A stretch of DNA of 21,735 bases, taken from the NCBI GenBank assembly GCA_947382445.1, contig CANCZH010000027.1:1-21735 (forward strand), given 5' to 3'. The notes under the pieces are model-generated. The model made no database searches and was not told the origin of the DNA. It was given only the letters and a program-made list of their open reading frames with translations. The translations under genes and the position numbers were made by a program. Numbering within the stretch: position 1 is the first letter of the stretch; each line of letters opens with the position of its first letter. The DNA comes from an uncultured Clostridium sp. Its GTDB lineage: Bacteria; Bacillota_A; Clostridia; TANB77; CAG-508. Below are positions 1 to 6,722 of this stretch, one piece after another.

Positions 1-50
1 AATTTAATTTTTGAAAGTGCGAAAGGAAACTTTTAAACATTTCTTAAAAA

Positions 51-104
51 AATTGACTGAGGGTGCATGGTAACGTACATGGAGAGGCTCAGGCAATTTT
101 TTTT
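51..104 (+). terminator. GNRA-capped hairpin followed by a T run at the left edge
   Basis: The arms AATTGACTGAG and CTCAGGCAATT pair over about ten positions with one A/G mismatch. Inside them a second short stem, TGCATG with CGTACA (one C-A mismatch), is closed by a GTAA loop, which fits the GNRA tetraloop pattern. Eight T residues follow directly, so this behaves like an intrinsic terminator or the 3' end of a structured RNA that begins left of the window. I could not match it to a known RNA family. The pairing is visible; the role is inferred. Confidence 0.5.
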
Positions 105-113
105 AGAAATGAT

Positions 114-165
114 AAAAGTTGGATTGTGGCCCTTGAAAAAAATAAATTTTTTAATCTAACTTTTT
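114..165 (+). terminator. Second stem-loop, possible terminator
   Basis: AAAAGTTGGATT (114-125) pairs with AATCTAACTTTT (153-164) over 12 positions, including one G-T pair, and ends in a T run. The loop is about 27 bases. Lying ten bases after the hairpin at 51-104, it could be a back-up terminator or part of the same upstream transcript. The long loop makes it a weaker terminator than the others in this window. Confidence 0.35.
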
Positions 166-233
166 ATAAATTAGAAAAATAATATGTCAAACATTTTTAT
201 TAACACATTTTTAGTAAATATTTTAATCTCATA

Positions 234-262
234 TTGATTTTGATTGAATTTTTATATAAAAT
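234..262 (+). promoter_or_regulatory. Promoter for the 292 gene
   Basis: TTGATT (234-239) and TAAAAT (257-262) are separated by 17 bases, a good sigma-A-type arrangement, and lie 30 bases before the start codon. The rest of 166-291 is AT-rich and shows no gene or other structure. Confidence 0.5.
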
Positions 263-291
263 ATTTTTGTAAATACTTAAAGGAGTGAAAA

Positions 292-774
292 ATGAAAGTT
301 ATAAGTGAACGTGGTTTAGCAACTTTATATGTTATTATAATTGTCTTTTTTGTTATGATTATAATGCTTGGAAGACTTATTTTAGCACAAAATAAATTAA
401 CAACACAAAATAACTTACTTGAAAATGCAAAAATAGAAAATGTTGTTGAAAAAGAAAATGAAGAAGAAAAAGAGAAAATAAAATCAGAAGAAAATAATTA
501 TAAAGTAATAAAAAACAATATACCAATATATAATGGCGAAGTTTTTACATACTTTTCTGACCATATAGATGACGAAGAAGAACCTAAATATTATATTTAT
601 CAAGAAGATGCTATGTATATAGGAGGGAAAGAAAAAAATTATATTTTAATGTCAGATATTATTGTAGATAAAAATGAAAATGAATTATTATATTGGAACA
701 AATTAATTAAAAGATTAGATTTTAATAATCATAGAATATTTACTAAGGATGAACAAGTTATAACTGAAATATAA
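292..774 (+). CDS. Small membrane-anchored protein of unknown function
   Basis: I do not recognise this 160-residue protein. Residues about 10-32 form one strongly hydrophobic segment after a short basic start, so it is probably a bitopic membrane protein or has an uncleaved signal anchor. Residues about 38-70 are rich in Glu, Lys and Asn and are likely coiled coil or disordered. Residues 75-160 are a polar, Tyr/Ile/Asp-rich C-terminal part, probably a small folded domain outside the membrane. The ATG is preceded by AAGGAGTG at good spacing (280-287). It lies 42 bases before the DUF4116 gene with no visible terminator between, so the two may be co-transcribed. The N-terminal segment also resembles those of small septum or competence proteins, but there is no motif to support that. 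Confidence 0.75.
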   Translation: MKVISERGLATLYVIIIVFFVMIIMLGRLILAQNKLTTQNNLLENAKIENVVEKENEEEKEKIKSEENNYKVIKNNIPIYNGEVFTYFSDHIDDEEEPKYYIYQEDAMYIGGKEKNYILMSDIIVDKNENELLYWNKLIKRLDFNNHRIFTKDEQVITEI

Positions 775-816
775 ACATTTTAGTTTGAAATTATAGTTTA
801 AGGATGTGAAAAAATA

Positions 817-1347
817 ATGCCAGAGCCAATTGAAATAACAAATATGAAAAAAAATGCTGATAATAGAGAATATGTTCTAAAAACTGTAAATGAAAATGGA
901 AAACTTCTAGAATTTGCAGCAGAAGAATTTCATAATGATAGGGAAATTGTTTTTTGTGCAGTCAAGAATAACCCAGAAGCTTTAGAATTTGCTAGCTTAA
1001 ATTTAAAAAAAGATAGAGAAATTGTATATGAATCTGTTAGTAAATTAGGTTGGACATATTGTTATGCTGATGAATCATTAAAAGATGATAAAGAATTATT
1101 AATTTCTGGTCTAGAAAAAAGCGGTCAAATTTTATATTTTGCTTCAAAAAAAATGAGAGATGATAAAGATGTAATTTTGAAAGCTATTGAAGATAAGCCA
1201 ATAATTGTTAAATATGCTAGTAAAAGGATGAGAAATGACTTAGATATTGGAATAGCTGTTATGAACAAAAACAAAAAATGTTTCAAATTTTTAGAGCCAG
1301 AGTTACAAAAAAATGAAAAAATACAAGAAATAAAAAATGCTGAATAA
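817..1347 (+). CDS. DUF4116 repeat protein
   Basis: This 176-residue soluble protein is built from about six tandem units of 24-25 residues. Each unit has the pattern 'D(R/K)EIV..AV..N...LE(F/Y)A(S/A)..(L/M)(K/R)', with the units starting near residues 15, 41, 66, 91, 116 and 141. That pattern matches DUF4116, a helical repeat found in bacteria and protists; its function is unknown and a protein-binding scaffold is the usual guess. No signal peptide or membrane segment is visible. An AAGGATG site precedes the ATG. The last unit is the most degenerate, as is normal for a capping repeat. The gene ends at a strong bidirectional terminator. Confidence 0.8.
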   Translation: MPEPIEITNMKKNADNREYVLKTVNENGKLLEFAAEEFHNDREIVFCAVKNNPEALEFASLNLKKDREIVYESVSKLGWTYCYADESLKDDKELLISGLEKSGQILYFASKKMRDDKDVILKAIEDKPIIVKYASKRMRNDLDIGIAVMNKNKKCFKFLEPELQKNEKIQEIKNAE

Positions 1348-1348
1348 T

Positions 1349-1391
1349 AAAAGCCCTGTTTTAAGTGTGATGCTTGAAACAGGGCTTTTTA
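1349..1391. terminator. Bidirectional intrinsic terminator between convergent genes
   Basis: AAGCCCTGTTT and AAACAGGGCTT pair perfectly around a loop of about 14 bases, with a T run on the plus side and A residues before the stem that give a T run on the minus strand. It sits between the stop codons of the DUF4116 gene and the minus-strand gene, so it probably serves both. Confidence 0.9.
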
Positions 1392-1403
1392 GAAAGTAAA
1401 AGA

Positions 1404-2384
1404 TTAAACTTTTGCAGGATTCATATCATATATAATTTCAAAATCTACGAAATCGTCTAATTTATTTTCATTTAAACAAAGTAGATAATTATCTAATTGC
1501 TTTTTGGTTTTACATGCTGCAATTATTGCTGGATTCAAGTTTTGTTTAAAAGTTAAAGATAAAGATTTACGAAGTGCTTGAATAGAGGGTAAAGCCTCTC
1601 TATCACGATATAATGCATATGTTTCTCTAAATCTAGCAAGAGATGGATTATTCATGAAATAATTAATTGGCAAAATAAATTCTTTTTCAATAACATTTTT
1701 ATAAGAATAGTACTGTGTAGGATATTGAGTCATATAGGCTTTTAATTCTGTTCTTTTATATGGTAGATAAACTTTATTTTCTTTTTCAGAAATTATTAAT
1801 GTATTATTTTCATTTGTATTTATAAGGTTAGAATATACTGAATCTATTGAATCTACTATATTATTTGGTGAAATTAAATTAATGATTTCATCTAAAGAAT
1901 CTCCGAGTTCCATATCAAAAGTTGTAAGTAATAATTTTGTTGAATGATATGATGTAAATTTATTTATTTCAATATTACTTTTTATAAGATTAGGTTGGAA
2001 TTCATCTAACAATTCAATGTATTTTGTTAGTCCAGAACTAATATTATTAACTAGATTAGACACATTTTCATCTTCTAATGAAAGAACAAGAGATACTAAT
2101 TTTGTACTTAAACTAGATAATGTGTTTTTTAAAATTTTTAAACTTTCAGAATTTTTTTCTAATAATGAACAAATATTTTTTACTTCTAAAAAGTATTCTT
2201 TATTTGTTGTAGAGAAATTTTTAGCAGAAAGTGTTGTTAAAAATAAAGAATATTTTTTTTCTTTTTTTTGATTTTTTTCAATTAAAATGTCGATTTTTGA
2301 TAATTCTTGATTCAAGTTTTTTAGAAAATTTAAATTTTGTTCTGAAAAAAACTTTTCTAAATCTTTTGTGTTTTCGAAATTCAT
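1404..2384 (-). CDS. Unrecognised 326-residue protein
   Basis: I do not recognise this protein. It has no signal peptide or membrane segment, so it is probably cytoplasmic. Residues about 1-130 are rich in Leu, Lys, Asn and Ser with heptad-like spacing, suggesting long helices or coiled coil. Residues about 200-326 look like a more compact domain, with 'VYLPYKRTEL' near 205, then 'YPTQYYSYKNVIEKEF' and 'RFRETYALYRDREALPSI', and a helical end finishing in 'DFEIIYDMNPAKV'. A purine-rich AGGAG site lies eight bases before the ATG. It is monocistronic and convergent with the DUF4116 gene. Long T-rich tracts on the plus strand here are simply its Lys/Asn codons. The C-terminal half could be a lineage-specific conserved domain; I cannot name one. 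Confidence 0.8.
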   Translation of the reverse strand: MNFENTKDLEKFFSEQNLNFLKNLNQELSKIDILIEKNQKKEKKYSLFLTTLSAKNFSTTNKEYFLEVKNICSLLEKNSESLKILKNTLSSLSTKLVSLVLSLEDENVSNLVNNISSGLTKYIELLDEFQPNLIKSNIEINKFTSYHSTKLLLTTFDMELGDSLDEIINLISPNNIVDSIDSVYSNLINTNENNTLIISEKENKVYLPYKRTELKAYMTQYPTQYYSYKNVIEKEFILPINYFMNNPSLARFRETYALYRDREALPSIQALRKSLSLTFKQNLNPAIIAACKTKKQLDNYLLCLNENKLDDFVDFEIIYDMNPAKV

Positions 2385-2419
2385 TTGTTTCTCCTATTTT
2401 ATCTTTTGATTTTGAATAT

Positions 2420-2425
2420 ATTATA
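2420..2425 (-). promoter_or_regulatory. -10 element for the minus-strand 1404-2384 gene
   Basis: On the minus strand the sequence reads TGTTATAAT, an extended -10 (TG-n-TATAAT), 35 bases before the start codon. A good -35 is not visible, which is typical when an extended -10 is present. 2385-2571 is a divergent intergenic stretch holding this promoter and that of the secreted protein gene. Confidence 0.5.
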
Positions 2426-2500
2426 ACACAAATTTTTTTTAGGAAAATAGAAGAGTGAAAATGTAATATAAATGTAATCAAAAAGTAATGCTAAAAATAT

Positions 2501-2529
2501 TTAAAAAATATATATGTTTGTGTTATACT
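2501..2529 (+). promoter_or_regulatory. Promoter for the surface-protein secretion locus
   Basis: TTAAAA (2501-2506) and TATACT (2524-2529) are 17 bases apart, and the -10 is preceded by TG (TGTTATACT), an extended -10. It lies 43 bases before the start codon of the first secreted protein. Confidence 0.5.
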
Positions 2530-2571
2530 ATGGGTAACAAATTGAGCAAGAAATATTTTAGGAGGATTGCG

Positions 2572-3096
2572 ATGAAAAATAGTAGTAAAATAATAGGTGT
2601 AGCACTAATTGTAGTATTATTAGCGTTAGCAGTAGGATATGCTTCTTTTAGTGGAGTATTAAAAGTATCAGGAACAGCTGATGCATCTGGAAAATTCGAA
2701 GTAGTATTTACTAATGGAGTTGTTTCAACATCTAACCATGGTACTGCAACTGTAAATCAAGCAGATAATACAAAAATGACAGCAAATATTAAACTTGGAT
2801 ATCCAGGTGATGGATGTTTTGTAACAGCAACTGTTGCAAATAATGGAACTGTTCCAGCAGAATTAGTAGGATTCAATGTATATAATAAAGGAACTGCAAC
2901 AACTTTTTCAAATAATGATATAGAAGTTTTGATTCCTGATATGAATACAATAGGAAATAAAGTTTTACAACCAGGAGAATCTACTACAATTACTTTTACT
3001 GTAAAATGGAAACAAAATTCAACAGCTACAACAGCTTCAGCAGAATTTGATATTGAGTTAAATTATGAACAAGCTACTGTAAGCTTTAATTCTTAA
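2572..3096 (+). CDS. Secreted protein with SipW-type signal peptide, TasA/camelysin-like
   Basis: The start at 2572 is chosen over an upstream ATG at 2488 because GGAGG (2561-2565) lies just before it and the signal peptide then begins properly. The product is 174 residues. Residues 1-24 are a short basic start, a hydrophobic core and 'VGYASFSG', which matches the signal peptides cut by SipW-class peptidases (as in TasA and camelysin), with cleavage expected after Ala24. The mature part is rich in Thr, Asn, Val and Ala with alternating hydrophobic residues and one Cys, giving a predicted beta-sandwich ending in 'SAEFDIELNYEQATVSF'. Its codons look slightly more GC-rich than the neighbours, in keeping with strong expression. 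The signal peptidase follows 38 bases later with no terminator. It is probably a surface or matrix filament subunit (inference). Confidence 0.8.
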   Translation: MKNSSKIIGVALIVVLLALAVGYASFSGVLKVSGTADASGKFEVVFTNGVVSTSNHGTATVNQADNTKMTANIKLGYPGDGCFVTATVANNGTVPAELVGFNVYNKGTATTFSNNDIEVLIPDMNTIGNKVLQPGESTTITFTVKWKQNSTATTASAEFDIELNYEQATVSFNS

Positions 3097-3134
3097 TTTT
3101 AAAACAACAAAAGATTAAATGAAATGAGAAAAAT

Positions 3135-4313
3135 ATGTTACAAAAATCAAGAAAAATTACTGTCTTGATGCTTGCAATATTGGTGATATATTCCATTGTA
3201 GCGAATTACAGTTTAGTTAATTCTAGAAGTACTCTATATTACTATGCTGTTAATCCGCTATTTTGGATTATTTTTATAATTGCTTCAAATTTGTTATTAT
3301 CCAAAACAAATGAAAGTAGTCGAATAAAAAAGGATGTTTTAAGTTATACAATAATAGCGAGTTTGATTTATATTGGAACCTATATAGTTTCACAGGCTTT
3401 TATTGATGTTGGAAAAAATCCATATTCAACTTCTATTATAGGAATATTAACAAATATTTATATTTATATATGGCCAATAATTGCTAAAGAGTATACAAGA
3501 TTTAAGTTAATAAATAATGTATATGAAAAAGAAAAAAGATATATGTCAATTATTGTTGTAATTGTATATATTTTTGTAGATATAGGTTCAATCGAAATAA
3601 CAAGTGCATATTCTCTAGTTAAAATAGTATTTTCAAATATAATACCTATTATTGCTAGTAACTGTTTATGCACATATATTGCTTTTAATAAGATGTATAA
3701 ACCAGCTATAATTTATAAATCTATAACATTAGGATATTGGTTAGCTTCACCAATATTGCCAAAAGTTCCATGGATTATTAATTCTGTTGTTGATACAATT
3801 GTTCCATCAATTTTATTAATATATATTGTTTATGCAAAAAATAAAAAAGATGTTAATAAAAGTAGAGAACAAAAAGAGAGTTTTAATCCTAAAAAGATGT
3901 TACCAGTTATTATTGCTGTTATTTTAGCATTATGGTTTACATCAGGAGTTTTTCCTATTAAACCTGTGGCAATAGCAACAGGAAGTATGGAAAAAACTTT
4001 AATGGTTGGTGATGTTGTTATATTAAAAAAATGTATAGCAAATTCTATAAATGTTGGTGATATTGTTCAATATCAAAAAGGTAGTGTAACAATTATACAT
4101 AGGGTTATTTCAAAATATTATGAAAAAGGTCAAGTATTTTTTATAACTAAGGGAGATAATAATAAAAGTCCAGATAAGGAACCTGTGAGTGGAAACCAAA
4201 TTCTAGGAAAAGAAATTTTTGCAATAAGATATTTAGGATTGCCAGCTGTCTTAATAAATAAGATAAATACTATGCCAAGAACAGATTTATCTGGAATTGA
4301 GACAGGTATGTAA
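3135..4313 (+). CDS. SipW-like S26B signal peptidase with extra N-terminal membrane domain
   Basis: This 392-residue protein has two parts. Residues about 255-375 are an S26B (ER/archaeal/SipW-type) signal peptidase: a membrane segment near 255-272, the nucleophile Ser284 in 'ATGSMEKTL', His322 in 'IIHRV' where bacterial type I enzymes have Lys, and acidic residues Asp341 and Asp347 in 'TKGDNNKSPD'. Residues about 8-233 form roughly seven hydrophobic segments ('YYYAVNPLFWIIFIIA' is one), which ordinary SipW proteins of about 190 residues lack. It presumably removes the signal peptides of the secreted proteins on either side. The ATG has only a weak purine-rich site (ATGAGAAA). The enzyme class is clear; the function of the membrane domain is unknown. 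Confidence 0.88.
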   Translation: MLQKSRKITVLMLAILVIYSIVANYSLVNSRSTLYYYAVNPLFWIIFIIASNLLLSKTNESSRIKKDVLSYTIIASLIYIGTYIVSQAFIDVGKNPYSTSIIGILTNIYIYIWPIIAKEYTRFKLINNVYEKEKRYMSIIVVIVYIFVDIGSIEITSAYSLVKIVFSNIIPIIASNCLCTYIAFNKMYKPAIIYKSITLGYWLASPILPKVPWIINSVVDTIVPSILLIYIVYAKNKKDVNKSREQKESFNPKKMLPVIIAVILALWFTSGVFPIKPVAIATGSMEKTLMVGDVVILKKCIANSINVGDIVQYQKGSVTIIHRVISKYYEKGQVFFITKGDNNKSPDKEPVSGNQILGKEIFAIRYLGLPAVLINKINTMPRTDLSGIETGM

Positions 4314-4331
4314 ACGAAAGAGGAGAAATAG

Positions 4332-5369
4332 ATGAGAATAAGAAAAACTGTTAGAAGCACATATATTTTAATATTAGTAATAATTATTGTAGTTTCCTTA
4401 TTTACTTTATATAATTCATTTAATGCTGAGAATGACAAATTTGTGAAAACTAATATATATGAATATAATAATAAATTTTCATATACTTATAATGTTAATG
4501 TTTTAGAAAATAATTATATTACAAATGATGATTTAGTTGGTGCTAATGCATATATTACAGATTTAATAGATACAGTACCAATAAATATGATATATACATA
4601 TGATGCAAGCCAATCTTCAGATATTTTATATTCATATCAGATTGTTGGAAATCTAGAAGTAAATTATTCTAAAGATGGCGAGGAACAAAAAATATGGAAG
4701 AAAACAGATATTTTAGTTCCTATGAAAGAAGCAAATGTTTCAGATAATAAGCTTGAAATTAATGAGAATATAGATTTGAATTTAAAAGAGAAAATTCAAA
4801 CAGTGAAGAATTTTACACAAGAATTAAGTATGCAAATTGATGCTAAATATACAGTATTATTAGAAGTTTCTACAATAACAAATATTCTAGGTCAACAAGT
4901 TGTAAATGTATATTCACCAGATGTTGTATTTGAAATAGGTTCTAAAACAACTTCTGTTAAAACAAATGTTGAAGATACTGCTAAGCCACAAGTTGTATCA
5001 AAAATGGTTAATCAATCAGAAGAAAAAGTTCCAGCTAAAACTGGAGTTATTACAGGAATAATAGTTATTTCAGTAATATTATTAATTCTAATATTAACTA
5101 AAACTAAAAATAATAATATAGTTAGAAATGAATACAAAATAGAACTAAATAGAATCTTAAAAGGTTGTGAAGAAAAAATAGTTGAAGTTAAAGAAAAAAT
5201 AGATATTGATGGACAGAATTTAGTTAATGTAAAAGAATTTGAGGAAATAATTAAAGTTTCAGAAGAGTTATTTAAACCTATATTATATTGGAATAATGAA
5301 AAAGAAGAAGAAAGTTGGTTTTGTGTTGTAGGTAATAATATTGCTTATAGATATATATTAAAAAGATAG
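4332..5369 (+). CDS. DUF5305-type membrane protein
   Basis: This 345-residue protein has a signal anchor at about 10-28, an extracytoplasmic part from about 30 to 235 rich in beta-type sequence ('KFSYTYNVNVLENNY', 'YSYQIVGNLEVNY', 'KYTVLLEVSTITNILGQ'), a membrane segment at about 238-256, and a cytoplasmic tail of about 90 residues ending 'SWFCVVGNNIAYRY'. This order, with the two-membrane layout and a Tyr-rich C-terminal strand pair, matches DUF5305 proteins, which commonly sit next to SipW-like S26B peptidases in archaea and Bacillota. An AGAGGAGA site precedes the ATG and the gap to the peptidase is 18 bases. It may assist export or assembly of the secreted proteins. The family name rests on pattern recall. 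Confidence 0.7.
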   Translation: MRIRKTVRSTYILILVIIIVVSLFTLYNSFNAENDKFVKTNIYEYNNKFSYTYNVNVLENNYITNDDLVGANAYITDLIDTVPINMIYTYDASQSSDILYSYQIVGNLEVNYSKDGEEQKIWKKTDILVPMKEANVSDNKLEINENIDLNLKEKIQTVKNFTQELSMQIDAKYTVLLEVSTITNILGQQVVNVYSPDVVFEIGSKTTSVKTNVEDTAKPQVVSKMVNQSEEKVPAKTGVITGIIVISVILLILILTKTKNNNIVRNEYKIELNRILKGCEEKIVEVKEKIDIDGQNLVNVKEFEEIIKVSEELFKPILYWNNEKEEESWFCVVGNNIAYRYILKR

Positions 5370-5380
5370 TTGGAGTATAT

Positions 5381-5975
5381 ATGAAGAAATATAAGTTAAG
5401 GAAAAAGTCATATGTAAACGCAATTGTAATATTAGCTTTTTTAGTAATAGCAACTAGTGCAGTTAATATTGGATATTCACTTTGGAGTTCGAAATTAAAC
5501 ATTTCTGGAAAAGTTACATTAGATTTGGAAGTACCAGATTTAGATGTTTCAATATTACAAAAAGAAAATGGAAAATATACTGATATAGAACGGATTAGGT
5601 GAGTTTGATAATAGCAGAGATGAATATTCTAAAAATTCATTGATAACAGTGTTAAAAATTGCTGAAAAGAATATAAAAGAAAGTATTAAACTTACATTTT
5701 CTATGAAGAATATATCTCAAAATGGTAATTTATATACTGATGGAAATATTAAATTGGTTGAATCTTCGAATTATGAAGATGCTATTTCTAATGTTTCTAC
5801 TAATCTTTCAAAAGCTACTATTGAGTCAGGTGGAGTAGATACTTTTACTTTTTCAGCAGACATAGATAGAACATTATTGCAAAGTGGTTCATATTATAAA
5901 TATGAGATAATTTATAATGACAATGGAATTAAAAAGCACTTTTATTACACAATAAATATTTTACCAAATGAATAA
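5381..5975 (+). pseudogene. Second SipW-type secreted protein, interrupted by a frameshift
   Basis: The first frame (5381-5602) gives 73 residues: a basic start, a hydrophobic core at about 12-30 and 'NIGYSLWSSKLNISG', which resembles the SipW-type signal region of the 2572 gene. It then runs into a rare CGG codon and a TGA. From 5589 another frame is open without interruption to 5975, reading 'NGLGEFDNSRDEYSKNSLI' and then a beta-rich domain of more than 110 residues ending 'HFYYTINILPNE'. Joining the frames gives one protein of about 198 residues; two missing A bases in 'GAA(AA)CGG' or one extra base would explain the break. A weak GGAG precedes the ATG. Whether this is a real mutation, recoding or a sequencing error cannot be told from one sequence. 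Confidence 0.75.
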
Positions 5976-5984
5976 TTTTATGAT

Positions 5985-6020
5985 GAAGAATTATATGAAA
6001 AAATATAATTCTTTTTTTAT
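5985..6020 (+). terminator. Intrinsic terminator after the secretion locus
   Basis: AGAATTATAT (5987-5996) and ATATAATTCT (6003-6012) pair perfectly around GAAAAA, followed by eight T residues. It closes the 2572-5975 operon and separates it from the metal-efflux promoter. Confidence 0.85.
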
Positions 6021-6039
6021 TACAATTGTGTAAAATCTA

Positions 6040-6069
6040 TTGACAATTGAATAAACATTCAACTATAAT
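6040..6069 (+). promoter_or_regulatory. Promoter of the metal-efflux operon
   Basis: TTGACA (6040-6045) and TATAAT (6064-6069) are both perfect consensus hexamers, 18 bases apart. This is the best promoter in the window, as expected for an operon held off by a repressor. The first operator palindrome lies inside the spacer. Confidence 0.9.
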
Positions 6070-6100
6070 GTGATTAACAATAGTTGAGTGCTTATTCAAC
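6047..6100. promoter_or_regulatory. Tandem and nested operator palindromes for the ArsR-type repressor
   Basis: TTGAAT-AAAC-ATTCAA (6047-6062) is a perfect inverted repeat between the -35 and -10. A second near-identical one, GTTGAGT-GCTT-ATTCAAC (6083-6100), lies 37 bases downstream, centre to centre. Between them CAACTAT (6060-6066) and ATAGTTG (6080-6086) form a third inverted repeat over the -10. TTGAA/TTCAA half-sites in a promoter spacer are typical of CadC/SmtB-family operators, so these are probably bound by the repressor encoded just downstream. Confidence 0.75.
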
Positions 6101-6126
6101 TAATTATGCAAGAACAAAGGAGGAAT

Positions 6127-6489
6127 ATGATATTGGAAGAATTAGAGTGTGATGTTTTACACGAGGATGTTATAAAAAATGTGCAAAAGCAAATGCTTGA
6201 TGAAGATATATTATTTGATGTTTCTGACTTTTTTAAAATTTTAGGAGATAGTACACGAGCTAAAATGATGTGGGCTTTAGATAAAAGCGATATGTGTGTA
6301 TGTGATTTAGCAAGCTTACTTGGAATGACAAAATCAGCTATTTCACATCAATTAAAAACTTTAAGAGATGCAAAGCTAGTAAAATTCAAGAAAGAAGGAA
6401 AAATGGTTATTTATTCTTTAGCAGATGAACATGTAAAGGATATATTTGAAAAGGCACTAGAACATGTGCTGGAAAAGGAGGAAAAATAA
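6127..6489 (+). CDS. ArsR/SmtB-family metal-sensing repressor (CadC-like)
   Basis: About 120 residues. A winged-helix DNA-binding domain is clear: 'DFFKILGDSTRAKMMWAL' followed by 'MCVCDLASLLGMTKSAISHQLKTLRDAKLVKFKKEGKMVIYSLAD', the standard ArsR core. The 'CVCDLA' box and the N-terminal 'ELECDVLHED' Cys match the CadC-type soft-metal site, suggesting that Cd, Pb or Zn binding releases DNA. The C-terminal helix has 'DEHVKDIFEKALEHV', whose acidic and His residues resemble the CzrA/SmtB alpha-5 site. The ATG at 6127 is only three bases from AAAGGAGG, so a TTG at 6133 (nine bases) is a real alternative start. It shares its stop codon base with the next gene and is probably autoregulated. Confidence 0.9.
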   Translation: MILEELECDVLHEDVIKNVQKQMLDEDILFDVSDFFKILGDSTRAKMMWALDKSDMCVCDLASLLGMTKSAISHQLKTLRDAKLVKFKKEGKMVIYSLADEHVKDIFEKALEHVLEKEEK

Positions 6490-6713
6490 TGAAAAGAACA
6501 TATGTGATTAATGGAATAGATTGTGCTAATTGTGCAATGAAATTAGAAGATAAGATAAATAAAATAAAGGGTGTAAGTGAAGCTACAATTAATTTTATGA
6601 TGGCTAAATTGATTATAGAAACAGAAAGTTCATCAGAAGATTTTGAAGAAATAATGCAAAAAGTAAGAGAAATTGTTAAGAAAATGGAGCCAGATGCAGT
6701 TATTGAAGAATAG
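6489..6713 (+). CDS. Free-standing HMA-domain metal-binding protein
   Basis: A 74-residue protein that is a single heavy-metal-associated domain. 'GIDCANCAMKLEDKI' carries Cys12 and Cys15 of the CxxC site, followed by the usual beta-alpha-beta pattern 'GVSEATINFMMAKLIIE' and the closing 'MEPDAVIEE'. It is placed just before the ATPase, whose own N terminus lacks an HMA domain, so it likely acts as the detached metal-binding domain or a chaperone delivering Zn, Cd or Pb to the pump. Its ATG overlaps the repressor stop, with an AAAGGAGG-type site in the repressor's last codons, showing translational coupling. Copper chaperones look similar, but the operon context argues for divalent metals. Confidence 0.9.
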   Translation: MKRTYVINGIDCANCAMKLEDKINKIKGVSEATINFMMAKLIIETESSSEDFEEIMQKVREIVKKMEPDAVIEE

Positions 6714-6722
6714 GAGTATTTT

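Noticed and set aside
61..92. T-box antiterminator in the left-edge hairpin
   Set aside because: The GAGGGTG part is suggestive, but the conserved T-box core with ACCGCG is absent and no aminoacyl-tRNA or amino acid gene follows.
2017..2271. Plus-strand open frame inside the minus-strand 1404-2384 gene
   Set aside because: Phe/Leu-rich shadow of Lys/Asn codons on the other strand, with no ribosome binding site.
2488..2571. Longer N terminus for the first secreted protein, starting at 2488
   Set aside because: It would run through the promoter -10 and the AGGAGG site and would bury the signal peptide 28 residues in; the start at 2572 explains all signals.
6088..6126. Longer start for the ArsR-type repressor at a TTG (6088)
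   Set aside because: It would begin inside the operator region, 13 codons before the AAAGGAGG site, which clearly serves the 6127 or 6133 start.
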